Shown: piece after piece, positions 34,639 to 46,727 of the stretch
Position numbering within the stretch: position 1 is the stretch's first letter
Layout of the letters: each line of letters begins with the position of its first letter
Assembly (NCBI RefSeq): GCF_007655135.1
Contig: NC_045132.1
Coordinates: 7,564,001-7,628,000 of the forward strand
Source: Punica granatum
Taxonomy: Eukaryota; Streptophyta; Magnoliopsida; Myrtales; Lythraceae
DNA: 64,000 nt
Direction of reading: 5' to 3'
The notes under the pieces: generated by a model
The model's database searches: none
What the model was told of the DNA's origin: nothing
Seen by the model: the letters and a program-made list of their open reading frames with translations, nothing else
Made by a program: the position numbers and the translations under genes

Positions 34639-35588
34639 GGATATGTTTAGTTCGCTGAAATGTAATTGATACATAATAAAATAGACATGGATTCAAATAA
34701 ATATGGAATAGAATATAAATAAATATGAAATTTTATTTGTTTGATTGGAAGGAATAACAAAACTGAGAATTATAATTTTGAAATTTTGTTGGCTTGAATA
34801 AGGAATGGAATGAACAGAAATAGATCAAAAAGACGAAAGTACCCTTCTACCTCATAACCCTAACCCTAGTCTTCCCCTTCCCCTTCCCCTTCCCCTGCCC
34901 CCTTCTCGGCCATTCCCTCTTCACCCACCCCCTCCTCGCCTCGCTCCAACCCCCATCCTCCGACCCTGCCCAGACCCGCCACGACTGGACCTCCTCCTCA
35001 CCTTTGAGTTCCTCTACCTCATCTTCCTTTTCGCCTTCTCCCTCTTCTCCACCGCCGCCGTCAGTCCCTCCTCCTCTCCCACTCAGATCCTGACCTTCCT
35101 CCTCCGCCAATGGCGACCTCGGTCATCGCCTCTCGTCCCTCTCCCTCGAGCTCCAAATTGCACGCTCCCTCTCTACGTTGGCCAACTTCTCATCAGGTCT
35201 GGGATCGCGACACTTGGGTTCATTGAGGACCATCCCCCACGATCTTGTTCTCCTGGGTCAAATCTAGCTTCCCGAGTTTGGATCTAGCTTCGTGCTTTGA
35301 GACCGGCCAAGAATGATGGAAGCCTTCATCGGAGGTGGAGCTCGAGAGGCAGCGACAGTGGAGCAGCTTTGGTGGTAGAGGGCAAGATAGTGATTATGCT
35401 CTCTATTCCCAATGGGAATAGCTATGGAGGAGGATGGAGTAAGTCATGACCATTCTCCCTCTATGGAGGATGGAAGGCCTCATCCGGAATCACTATTCTG
35501 ATTCCAGATGCATCCAAACACGGGAATTTTTATTCCGTCCGGAATAGATCCGAAAATGATTAAAAACTCCTTTGAACCAAACATGGCC
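34639..35588. mobile_element. PIF/Tourist-like MITE, 950 bp, TAA target duplication
   Basis: It starts GGATATGTTTAGTTCG and ends GAACCAAACATGGCC, an imperfect inverted repeat. TAA flanks both ends (34636-34638 and 35589-35591), as expected for the 3-bp duplication of PIF/Harbinger elements. The centre (34845-35380) is a GC- and C-rich block, with CTTCCCCTTCCCC repeats, that is unlike the AT-rich arms. The 87-residue minus-strand frame there (34847-35110) is low-complexity Gly/Glu and probably not a gene. Confidence 0.75.
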
Positions 35589-35591
35589 TAA

Positions 35592-36967
35592 GTATGTGTT
35601 ACTAGAGAACGGGGCCATACAATGTAGTGACTTACACCATCGACCAATAACAAAGATATTTTATGTTCTACTCTCGCAGTGTGACTGCATATGCATTACT
35701 AGGATATCATACTAAACTATTGTTGCACCCATTAACTCTCGAGTTTTGGATCCGCCTCTATCAGTATATATATCTTTATTAAACTACCATAAAGAAAAAT
35801 GGGTCATGTTCTATTCTGTGCAACCCACGGCTCCATGACTAGTGCTTAATGAAAATTAAGAGCTGGTAGAACACAAAATCTACATACACTGAATCAAACA
35901 TCTTGGAAAGCTGAAAGTTGAGTTTGTTATCGGATGTTTGTAATATTTGTAGGACAATCTTTACATGTGTTAATTTTTCCATATTATAATAATCCTCTAT
36001 AACTCTCCGTGCCCCTTCGTTTCGCGTGATCCAGTCAAACTACAAAGAAACGCAAGCATATTATTAATTAGAAGTTTGCATGGTTCTAAGTCGTCAACTC
36101 TTGTATAGAGGTTGAATTTGGACAATCCCCCAAGCTTTTCAAAAGCTTTATATGATATGATTTATGAGTTAGTCCATTAAATTGGAAAGATGGCACGAAA
36201 ACGTTGGTATTGTTGTGTTCTCAGTTATAATTAGGGATGTCTATAAGTCTAGTACAATGAAATAAAAATCATAATGAATGAACACGAGTAGTCTCTCTGA
36301 GTAAATAAATTTAAAACTCTTAATTATCAGACGAGATCGTGCATCACTATACTTCTTTTTTGGAATTATTGTATCATCACGGGCCTATTTATACTCTGCT
36401 ATTTTCTGTTCTCATAGCAGGAATCATATCCCATATATGTCATCAACTAGATTGAGCACATTTTTTTTTTTGTTCTCATGGCAAAAATACTGACGATAAT
36501 AATTTTAAGTAACTAAAATTATCTATGCAGATTATTGTTAACACTTTGCTTGGAGAATGGGGAGGGATGGATCATGAAAGGGTAAGGTAGGATAGATTAC
36601 GGAGGGGTTGGGGGGTTGTGGTGGCATACGAAGGAATTCTTTTAACCCTCCATAACTCTTGTTTAGATAGCACTAGGAAGGGATCGAGTGTCGAAAATTA
36701 TAAGAATATCATTTCCCAATTATACTTCTTCCTCTGATTGGTAAGAATGTATGTTGCCATTGTATATAATAGAAGAGGATTATGGATACCATTTCACATA
36801 TTAATCATTCATAACCCACTAAATTGACGGAATTACAAAATAACTCTTTGGAGGATTATAAAAGACGGATAAGATAACTTACCATAATCTTTCATGACCT
36901 TTCAATACATTTTTGCGAATCAGGGTCATTCTCTCCCCTCCATATACTCCCTTCCAGAATCTCCCAT
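35592..36967. other. Intergenic, no gene recognised
   Basis: AT-rich spacer. A purine-rich stretch at about 36549-36650 and a pyrimidine-rich one at about 36890-36965 face each other and could be a very decayed inverted-repeat element. Confidence 0.4.
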
Positions 36968-37440
36968 CACTACAATAAAATTGAACTATCCCGACGTTTT
37001 TCTCTTAATGCTTTGCAAAGCGTTGAGATAAATTGGCCCGGAGGGGCTTTCCCAACTCTCAAGTCAACGTTTTTGGTGTCGGCCTACGCATGATTTTGTT
37101 GACAACATAAACATCAGCCGAGACACGACTTTGACCGACACAACAAACGTCAGTCTATGCACGGTATTGGCTGACATACAAAACGTCGGCCTTGGCACGG
37201 TTTTCGCCAACGTTTGAAACGTCGGCCTAGACTTGATTTTTAGTCAACGTTTTTGGAAACGTCGGCCTAGGATGGTTTTTTCCCAATGCTTTTAAAACAG
37301 CGTTGAGAAGCCTATGCCAATGAGGCAACAACAACGTTTTTAAAAATGTTGGGAGAAACGTCGGGAGGGCCTAGGCTGATGCTTTTTGCGTCGGTAAAGG
37401 TCAAAAAAAGCGTCGCCCTATACCTTTTTTTGTTGTAGCG
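36968..37440. mobile_element. Non-autonomous CACTA (CMC/EnSpm) element
   Basis: It begins CACTACAATAAAA and ends TTTTTTTGTTGTAGCG, the inverted termini of CACTA elements (one mismatch in the first five bases). A 3-bp CAT lies on both sides (36965-36967 and 37441-37443), the family's target-duplication length. The interior has several subterminal repeats of AACGTCGGCCT-type units (about 37080-37390). There is no transposase. Confidence 0.9.
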
Positions 37441-37495
37441 CATGAACCTCAATCCAAACAAAAAGTTCGAAATTATCACAGCTATTTATTTCTGA

Positions 37496-38221
37496 GGCTA
37501 TGTTTGATCGTCAAGTTTGGGATAGGAATTGGGATGGGATGAAATGGGATTATAAATCCATGGGATTTACAATATCTTAATCAAATATTTGGTACATTTC
37601 ATGATTTGGGATTGGGGTATGAAAGTGAAATGACCAAATGACAATAGCTAAAATAATTTTATAATTTTGTTTGTCCAAAAATGTATTTTTGGATTTTAAA
37701 ATTTTAAAATTAAAAAACAGAAACACAAATCGTTCAACAAAGCTTAAGGGGAAGGGGCGTTAGTTGTCAGACCCGGGCAACCACCGCCCAGTGAGATTGC
37801 CAGTGACACAGAGGTCGTCGGCGACCCCGACTGAGCGGTGGTGGCCAACGTTGGGCCACCACCGCTACAAATTCAAGTTGCCTCTCTCTATTTGAAGACT
37901 GAGAGAGGAATTCGAGTGGCACAATGGTGGCCCGATTACGGCCACCACCATGTCAATCGAGGTCGCCAGTGGTGGTCGCCGGAAGTAGGGGGCCATCTCA
38001 CCTCTCCAGCCTTCTTCATGTTGAATGGCACATTTCGAAAATTTGAAACAAAGAGGGGGTATTTCTGTCTTTTCTTAAATATTCATATCTCAATTCACCC
38101 TTAACCCACCATCTTCTTGGGATTAGCTACTTAAGACTATATCCAAGTATATCCCAATGCCAATTCTAATTTGGTCGGCACCAGGCATCCGGTTCTTATC
38201 CGGACTACCAAATATAATCCC
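37496..38221. mobile_element. Possible MITE with imperfect TIRs
   Basis: Left GGCTATGTTTGATCGTC pairs imperfectly with right GACTACCAAATATAATCCC. Both subterminal parts carry GGGAT/ATCCC phrases. The centre (37760-38000) is GC-rich with GGTCGCC and CCACCACC phrases. The 88-residue frame at 37838-38104 is in this repeat centre and not convincing. No clear target duplication. Confidence 0.45.
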
Positions 38222-39214
38222 ATAGGATAACATTATGATCAGATATATATAGTAAATATTTTAATAATTTAATAAATGCTATACATATATTCACCCAAAA
38301 ATAAATAAATAGTAAACATATGGAAACATGACCATCCTCCCCGTCAAAGCAAACATAGTATGTAGTACTGCTTTGTCTCTTGCAAGCTTCTCTCTTGACC
38401 AGTTCCTTAATCCAAGCCGCGACCCTAATTGATCAAGTAGCAAACCCTAACCCCAGCATTACACTTTGGACAATATATATTTTTTGTTTATTATTTCATT
38501 TATTTATAAAAGAACATATTTATTATGTAAAGATTATTTACAAATAAAGGGAAAAGAACCTCAGCCAGGAAAAGGACTTGGCTGGGCCTGAACCACGTAA
38601 TCCAAAACACTAGCATTTATGCTCGTTGGTTAGGTGTAAAAGATGGCTTTGTCTTATTGCTTTAATGATATGAATTGCTACTTTACTTTTATATCGATAT
38701 ATATAATGCATATAAAGATCAATTACTTGGAAATTGTAGCCCTAATGAAACACCATCAGCTGGTTGTGCTTAGATAATATAATTTATTCACTAACGAACG
38801 CGTCAAATGGACATCTATCAATTGCCATATTCGTATATTATCTTTCGAATCTAAGATCAGACCTCATTCAACCTCATTATTGTTGCAAAGACTATTATAT
38901 ATAAGTTATCATAAATTATTTGGCATATTTGGAGAGATTATTATTATTAGTTTGTTTGTCGTCAGATGCTTGCAAATATTCCAAGCCAATGAATCTACAG
39001 AGAGTGAAATTAAGTGCTACAAGGATTTAATCTAAATTCGGGTAAATATTTCATGTCACCCAATGTGAGTGTATCTTGGATCTTGACCCCGAGTCTTGAA
39101 GACTCAACGGACGAGCAATGGACAAGATCAAGATCGTCAACAGTCGACTACAATAATGCAGACAGCCAACTGCAATCAGACATAGGAAGAGTACATAATT
39201 CACGAGTAGTCGAC
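38222..39214. other. Intergenic between MITE and solo LTR
   Basis: AT-rich. The 68-residue frame at 39014-39220 and its antisense partner have no recognisable domain and run into the LTR. No gene was supported. Confidence 0.4.
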
Positions 39215-39760
39215 TGTTAGCACATGTAGTTAACTTCAGAGGGTCACGTTTCTGGAGGCAATCTGACGTAATTATAATCATATTGGCTAGTTTATTTATT
39301 TACTTGTGTAGCTGATTTCTTTCCTAGTGCGTAATTAGTCGATTCCATTTCCCATTTCTCTATAATAAAATCTTTATCCTTTAGTTAGGCAATATCTTGA
39401 GTATATTGTATTTTAGAATATTTCGAATTGAGAGAATATTGGGAATTTTATGCTGGGAGTATATTGGGGTATATAAATATATGGAGAGAGCACTGTATTC
39501 GGGTGGGGGAGAGCACTTAGGATGTTGATAGTGATTTGCTGGCTTGGGGCATGGGTCTGGCTCTTTTGTTTAGGCCTTCTTGCCAAGAGCATAACTTCTC
39601 TCGTTTGTACTCCTCACCATTTTAGTCAATGAGAAGTCACCATCGAGCATCATTTATCTATAGATGTTTTTACCGTATTTGAAGATTTTACCATATATAT
39701 CTTGTGTGCAATTTCTCTATTCTGTATTCATCTTCATTGATATTGAGTCGATCCCCAACA
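39215..39760 (+). mobile_element. Probable solo LTR
   Basis: It starts TGTTAGCACATG and ends CCCCAACA. The flanking pentamers are TCGAC (39210-39214) and TCCAC (39761-39765), a 5-bp target duplication with one mismatch. A TATATAAATATA box lies at about 39469-39481, followed by a plausible R/U5 region. No primer-binding site or internal sequence adjoins it, so recombination between two LTRs is inferred. Confidence 0.6.
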
Positions 39761-40582
39761 TCCACTGTTTGGATTTTTCTCAACTTTGATCTATCCTCAA
39801 AAAACTTTATGAAACAATCTAAGATTTCATTTCTATTTCAGATCAAATCTGCCGGTAATTTTCAGTCCAAATTATAAGATAAATGTAATATGACACGTTT
39901 TATTGGACCCACTTTAGCATATTTCGATATATTTAACTCAAAAATTATAAAAAAATAAAATAGAAAAAACTTACCCACCTCCAGCCCGAATGAGGTCGAT
40001 GACGAGTTTAAAAGTCATCGGCGGCCAATACCCCAAGAATGAAGTTGCCGGCGAATTTTGGATTCATTGGCGGCCTCATCAAAGGTGGGGGCAGCCGCCA
40101 GCCAAGACCCCGCCCCGCAACCCCCCACCCTCCGAACTTGGTCGAGATTGACATCTTTCAAATTGGTCACCGCCCCTCTAATTTGACTGATATTGGAAGA
40201 TCTCAATCTCGGCCAATTTTTTTTTATGTCTGCTGGGGTTGCAGTTTATTATCTTATGATTCGTATCTTGTATTACTATTATTTAAGTAGAGTGTAACTG
40301 CATCCTAATTAAGAGGATGGTTAAAAGTCCAAAATATCCTTTACTATTAGAATAAAAGAGATAAGTTGAAGGCATGTATCGTCTATTTATGATTGTCTTC
40401 TCTATCTTATCTTATGTGAAAATCTCTCCTTTTTTTTTCGGTGTACAATCTCTCCATTTTTTTCTCTCTCTATTCTCAACGTCCTAATCCCAAGTTGTAT
40501 CATATTACTTTTTCTTTTTTTTTTCAAATTTTATCTTGAATTCTTACTTTTATTTTCTCACTATTAATTTATTTTTATATTT
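39761..40582. other. Intergenic with GC-rich relic
   Basis: A patch at 39980-40150 with GAGGTCGATGACG, GGCGGCC and CCTCATC phrases resembles those at 16400 and 37800. The overlapping frames are repeat-derived. No gene was seen. Confidence 0.4.
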
Positions 40583-40763
40583 TTTCGGCATGAACCCCAG
40601 TATTCGAAAGTTCAATTAGACTACAACTAATCTAATCGAGTCAAGTTGAGCCATCAAGGGATAAAACTCTTCCAGCATGAATTTCCTGCATTCATAAGGA
40701 CTCGAACCAGATACCTTATTTAAGCGAAATATATGCCGAACCGCTTGAACCAACCAACGTTGA
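40583..40763 (-). mobile_element. tRNA-derived SINE copy A (best-preserved promoter boxes)
   Basis: On the minus strand the head contains an A-box-like TTGGTTCAAGCGGTTCGG (40753-40736) and a B box GGTTCGAGTCC (40708-40698), about 28 bp apart, as in a tRNA-type internal Pol III promoter. The body is shared with copies at 17135, 19128, 43521 and 46211. T-rich sequence on both sides may be the A-tail and target duplication. Confidence 0.8.
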
Positions 40764-43520
40764 TTTTTTTTTTATATATTTTTTGCATTAAAGATATAAA
40801 TATAATAATATACTGATTATGGGTCTCACAAAATGAATCACGCCACATTTTCCATCAAATTTGGACGGATTATTTTGGTAGGCTACATTTGAAACATAAT
40901 TTAAAAGTTAAGTTGTCTCATAAACTTTTTAAAGGATAAGCTAAAACTGAGAAAATTCCAGGATGATTGAATTGTAAAAAAATACGTTTTTGTTTATAAA
41001 GCGCATAGGCCTAATAATTAATATAGGGGTACGAATAATACACGAGTGTCAAACCTAAAACTGTTATCGACGAGATGATGTATTACTGTACTACACTTTT
41101 TTGATGACTATATATTGCTCATAGTGGAAACATGTAATATCTTCTTGGTGATGTACACCACATTTTATAAGTTGATCAAAACTCTTTGAGACACACTCTC
41201 GTTCAGTATGTATGATGTCTTTTGAAAAGTTTAAATGTCTTTGCAGGCATCCGCTAATATTAGGGGTAAGTAATGCACCTAAATCTCACAAGAAATATTA
41301 GGAGTGAGTGTATCGCAGTGACGTATGTTTTCACCTGATAATCAATAGATTTCAGGTTTGATACTTATTGGGACCACCCGCCTTTTTTATTGGTTATGAG
41401 GATTTTTATTTCGTTGTAATAGGCCAATTAACTTCCCTACGTTATAGGAATTTTTAAAAAAAATTCATAAGAACTATATATGAGTTGTAACCGAAAACTA
41501 TATATAAGAGTAACGGTGGAGATTACCATAATTTATCCACATTTCCATTTTCACGTTACTTTTGGATTTGATATATTCAGGAAATTGTACGATATTTTTT
41601 CAATAAAAACACATTGAATCGAATCAATCTCATGGTTCATGTCTAACCTTTTTCATCTTCTTCCTTTTTTTTGTTTTTGTTTTTTTTTGGTTGGGGGTGG
41701 GGGGACGAGGAGTTTAATTTTTCGTCTATTGAACTGTTCACGACTTCATAGTTCAGGTAGTTTCCTGCCAGAGAACGCATAGGATGGCCCTGCTGAGGGC
41801 TAAGCATGAAGGAGTTATTTGAACTCACTGGGAAAGGATCACCAGACACCTAAGCCCAAAAAATTAATCTTTCCCCATCTTGTGCATTTAAAACATTATC
41901 TAAAAGTAGACAATAAATGAAAGCTTATAAAATTTTCAATACTGAATTCTTGAACCAATTAAACCGATAAAATTCAATAAAATTCAATCAATCTCTTCCT
42001 CCAAATAGAGGATAAACCCAAAAATGCTCATAAAAAGTATGCACGCGACTTGCATTGATTTGTGAGATCATTCCCATCTGTGAGTTCAATTTGACATGCT
42101 TTGATTTAGTTGAAATAATAATATTAATATATACCTTTAAAAAAAAACAATTCACATAATAGTAATCAATATATAATATATAAAAATTAAAACGCAAGAC
42201 GTAGGAATTCTCTTAACTAATTCTCAGCTCTCTAAATTTCTCGATTTTCATATTAACCCTCAGCTCTCTAAATTTTTATAAATTTTCAATTATTTTTTGT
42301 TTTAGGAAAATTATTTTGAATTATATTATTAATTATGTAATTGTAATTCGCACTTTCATTGTTCTCACCTACATGAACCTCAAATAAAATCATCAGGAGA
42401 CTTCTTTAATTAATGTATCTGCCCATTCTCAATCATGAAGCTCTACCTAACCAGATCATCGCGCTTTATATATATCAAGTGTCCTAATTGTCTCTTTATA
42501 TATTTGTCCCTCTGATTATATTTGCCTCCGCCATGATCGAACTTCTATTTCTCCATTTCAATTATTATTATATTCAAACTTCATAAATATGAATATTAAT
42601 TTATATATATAATGTCGAGACATAAAGTGAGGATGTGTCCCATTTTACCAAGTGTCACATACGGGTTTGCTTCATGAGTATGATATTTGAAAGCTTTAAA
42701 ATATACTTAAGTAATCTAAAAATTAAAATAATGTTATTTATTAATAAAAATATATAGACAACTACATAAAAAAATTCAAAAAAATTTCATAACTTATCAT
42801 TTTTTCAATTAAATTATTACTAAGAACATTAGATATATAGAAAATATGAAATATGAAATGCATGATAATGTTAGAATTATGTCCAATGTATAAATAAAAA
42901 TATTAATCTTGAGAAATAATTATTTTCATTATAATTTCTACATGAAACTAAAAATTATTATCTTAATGTTTAATATCAAATTGCAGAGACGATAGTGTTC
43001 AATAAATGCCGTAAACATAAATGTTCTCATTACCAACTTCCAACGACAAAAATTCATTATAAATTTTTTCGTGAAAAGGAAAAAAGAATTCGATAAGCCA
43101 CTTTGAACATCCAATAAGCCACTTTGACCATTCAATTAACCTTAGCTTTTATCATTATCCTTTTCAACAACCTTTTCCTATCATGTTTTATTTTTCAATT
43201 AAATTATTACTAAAAACATTAGATATATAGAAAATATGAATTTAAGAAATTCATGATATTGTTATAATTATTTATAATCTATAAATGGAAAAACATCAAT
43301 CTTGAGAAATAATTATTTTTGTTAAAAATTTTATATTTTGTGTATGAAACTAAAAATTATTTTTGTTAGAATTAGAAATAATTATTTTTGTTAAACATAA
43401 TATTTTATATTACAATTGTCAAGACAATAGTTTTGGATGAATGTCGTAAACATGTGTATTAACAAATAAAATTAATAGATAGATCTATGCCCTAACTTAA
43501 ATAATACAATAATTTTTTTT
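40764..43520. other. AT-rich intergenic, no gene supported
   Basis: It contains a tRNA-like SINE relic at about 41310-41400 (B-box-like AGGTTTGATAC), and AT-rich sequence with a diverged direct repeat: TTAAATTATTACTAAGAACATTAGATATATAG at about 42810 recurs at about 43198. A possible exon at 41643-41849 is listed separately. Confidence 0.45.
41643..41849 (-). other. Unassigned possible exon (minus strand)
   Basis: The frame SGDPFPVSSNNSFMLSPQQ, then HPMRSLAGNYLNYEVV, follows an acceptor-like GGGCTTAG and has non-repetitive composition for about 48 residues before a low-complexity Lys-rich tail. I cannot assign a family. It may be a relic exon or chance. Confidence 0.2.
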
Positions 43521-43696
43521 TGGTGTACACCATGATATTTGGAAACCCAACAAGCTTTGACTAATTCAGTCGAGCCGAGTCGACCCACTAAAAAGTAAAG
43601 CTCTCACAGCATGGATTTTTTTCATTCACAATACTCGATATCGAGTCCTTGTTTAAGGGGAATAAACACCGATCGCTGGAACCAACTCATGTTGAC
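43521..43696 (-). mobile_element. tRNA-derived SINE copy B
   Basis: Same family and orientation as copy A. The A-box region reads GAGTTGGTTCCAGCGATCGG and the B-box region GGACTCGATATCGAGTA, degenerate. Immediately downstream, TTTCGCGCAATACGTGGGTT ends in CTAG followed by T (43717-43737), a Helitron-3'-end look-alike. Confidence 0.75.
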
Positions 43697-46120
43697 TAAT
43701 TTGAGTTAGTAATTTCGCGCAATACGTGGGTTAATTGCTAGTTGTTAAAAAGAATTAAGGATGAGGATAAACCATAGGCGGGAGGTGCCGCCTGCTACCC
43801 TTAAGTCACTCGCAAACCCATCCGGGAAATTCATATGCTAACCTTGTTTCAGAATCAACCGTTAGGAGGTTTGACCTTGTTTATGCTCCGATATTTATAT
43901 AGCGTTTGCTTCGCTGGAATGAAATTGAAAGGGAATAGAATTGGTCTGCAGAAATCGATTTTGCTCAGTGAGGATATATATTTTGGTCTCACTAACCTGA
44001 AATCAAGCAAACATCAACGCACTCGCTATTGTTTTCTCTACTATCAATATCGACAGTTGAAAGTTTGTTGTCCCATGTCAAAATTGATTAGAATTCCACG
44101 AATATTGACCACTTCACTGTTAAGTCCCCCGCATGGAAGAGGAAAAAGCCCAGTTTATAGTCAGATCTTAAAGGCGAGGGTTCAAGACGTTATACGTGTA
44201 AGTGAACTGCAAAATCATCACATGTTGTCACGTATCGGAATATTGATTTGAAATCCACGGATTTAATTGAGATTAATTGCCATAACTTGTTAGATTGAAT
44301 TTGGATTGAAAATAAGTCAAATCACTTATAGGTCTAGTAAAATTTTACGTTAATAGCTAGCAATTTCATAGTCGGATATTGGCGTGCGCAATAGTGATTG
44401 ACCTCGCCTTATTTCTTTCCGATTATATGTTTCGAATTATTATGTTTAAAAGAATTAGTTTTTACATGTAAGCTTGGTTTATAGTGTACACATGGAATTT
44501 TGCATGGCATTGTTTGTGAAATCAAGATTACCTATAAATACTATTTTTGAGAAAGTAATCGGGTGAGCAACAACTAGTTGTTTTTGGGTAAATAATGACA
44601 ACTATTTTTTTTTTGTTTTAAGCAGCCCGAATATCAAACTTGTCAATAAATAAATAAATAAATAATTTCGTATCTAACAAGTAGTTTATAAAACTATCTA
44701 CTAATATAATATGCGGATAAAATAATTTCATAGCAATACCACAAATATATATCTACTATGATACTTGCATGGCATATATATCTAAACTCTAAAATAATGT
44801 TTTCATATTTATTTCAAGTCAAAGGGGCTTCTTCATTCCAGCCAAAAGAAATGGGCTCTTCATTTGAACTTAGATATAAATTAAAACTCTTTTAGTGCAT
44901 GCAATTGCATGAGTCTTGTTTAAAATTTTACTGTTGATGGATGATTTATCATAGTACCTCCTTATAGATAAATACTGCATCATTTAGACAATTAATGTAA
45001 TTTTTATTTTTTCATTATTAATTTTTAATAATACTTCTAATAATATAGCATATGTTAGCTATAGGATGGAAATTCAAAAATTTCGAGGTGTATTAAACCT
45101 TATGGGAAATGGCCTATTTTTGACAAAATTGATGGAGGTTGTCCCCTAGCCCTTGGGCTTTATCCGATTGGGCCGGCCTCATTGGTCTTATCCTATCAGG
45201 CCACGGCTCTACCTACAGTCCATATAAAACCCGATAATCCGAAAACCCGCAAGCTAAGACGAGATCACGAAGAAGCGAATGCGAGTTTTAGGACTTGCAC
45301 TACGGTCACCGTTGGGCGATAATATGGGCATGGGCCACTCCGGAGAGTAGGCCGTGAATCTCAGGATCCTGCCAAGACTGTTTCCTATATTTTAGAATTT
45401 TTTTTTGTATTTAACCTTAAAAATCTAATTAAAAAGGGGCTAATTTCCTGGAAAGAATACTTGATTATCACGTATCGGTCCCTTTAGGCTGACATAGGGT
45501 CAGCATCACGACCGTGTTGCAGCCATGTGTGAGTGTGGGCCCCGTTTGGGGTACTCCCATCGAACGGCTCTTTCTCACACTTCTCACAAGTACCCTAAGT
45601 CATGTTAGAAATTATCCATATGATATATTAAGTGTTTTGTATTTATATCTATATTATATATATATATATATATGTATATGTAAGTATGATCCATCTTAAA
45701 AGTACTTTTTCACTTTTCTTTCATTTTTACCCTTACAATTAAATTGATAACATCACTTTATTGCCTTTTACTCAAATAACACATGTAAAATAATCATTAA
45801 ATAACACATGTATTAAGACACTCTTTAGCCTCATATTTTCTCATTCCAATAATACAAGTTAAACAATCCTTGATAACATTGCATTTTTTCGATAATAGAA
45901 ATTCGTGCCTTTTTTCCCCTCCATTTAGTAGGAATTTTTGCTTGGAAATTTTTTTTAGATATTAGTGCTTTCCCAGTAAGACGGGGACAACATGTTGTCA
46001 GCTGTTGACACATGGATACTAAGAAACTACAATTGCTGTTGGATCGACACTTGTTAGCGCCGGCCTAAAAATAGAAAGGTCGGCACATGCCACACTTGTT
46101 TGACCCTCTTAATTTATGAC
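43697..46120. other. Intergenic; one unsupported long frame
   Basis: An open frame of 138 residues (43835-44251, plus) has no recognisable domain, signal or intron context, and I do not call it a gene. The rest is AT-rich, with a GC-richer block at 45130-45370 and (TA)n at about 45654-45674. Confidence 0.45.
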
Positions 46121-46727
46121 ACTTCGTTTGGATTTCCCTTTGCAAGGGAAAGGCAAGAGAGGGAGAGGGAGGGGAGGGGAGGGAAATGGAGGGATTAAGT
46201 TTTCATTGTTACCAATATCGATTGGATCAAGCAGTTTAACGCTTGTTCTGTTTAAACGCTATATCGGATTCGAGTTCTTGTGAATACAAAAAATTTACGC
46301 TGAAAAAGTTTTATTCCTTAGTGGATTAATTTGGTTCGATTGGATTAGTTATGGCCTAATTAGATTTTCGAATATGAGGATTCACATTAGGAAAAAAAAA
46401 GTTTTCATCGTTTGGATGCTAATAAAAGAGGGAAATGAAGGAAAAATAAAATTTTCTCGGATCAACTGACTAATATGTCCTTTTATATAACTTAATCTTC
46501 TATATTAAATTACGGTAAAGTAGTATTTTCAAATTTATAATGTTATAGTTGTTCTCTTTCCTTTCAAATCCTTCCAATTTGGGGAATAAAAAATTTAATA
46601 AGGAAAGGAAAGTGAAAGGACTATGTTTCCTTCCATTTCCTTCCCCTTTCTTAAAATTAGTCTATCCAAACAAGGGAAAGTGTACCCCTCTCCTCCCTTT
46701 CCCTTGCCTTTGCAAACCAAACAGTGT
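46121..46727. mobile_element. GTTTGG-type MITE with purine-rich arms, carrying a SINE
   Basis: Left CACTTCGTTTGG, then TTTGCAAGGGAAAGGCAAG, faces right CTTTCCCTTGCCTTTGCAAA and CCAAACAGTG, an imperfect inverted repeat with GGGAGG/CCTCCC arms. A SINE is inserted at 46211-46398. Without it the MITE would be about 400 bp. Its own target duplication is not clear. Confidence 0.65.
46211..46398 (+). mobile_element. tRNA-derived SINE copy E, nested, with target duplication
   Basis: Plus-strand copy of the same SINE. The A-box region is TTGGATCAAGCAGTTTAACG and the B-box-like GGATTCGAGTTC. It ends in an A-run (46392-46400). The 14-mers AAGTTTTCATTGTT (46197-46210) and AAGTTTTCATCGTT (46399-46412) flank it with one mismatch, a typical L1-type retroposition target duplication. 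This copy defines the full length, about 188 bp. Confidence 0.85.

Noticed and set aside
34853..34869. Telomere-like CCCTAACCCTAG
   Set aside because: Only about two units; not enough for an interstitial telomeric repeat.
34847..35110. 87-residue Gly/Glu-rich minus-strand frame
   Set aside because: It lies in the C-rich core of a MITE and is low-complexity translation of CTTCCCC repeats.
40698..40753. Possible tRNA gene (A and B boxes)
   Set aside because: No acceptor stem or anticodon arm can be formed; the boxes belong to a SINE.
43835..44251. 138-residue plus-strand frame
   Set aside because: Longest unassigned frame, but no domain, no homology I recognise and no splice or promoter context.
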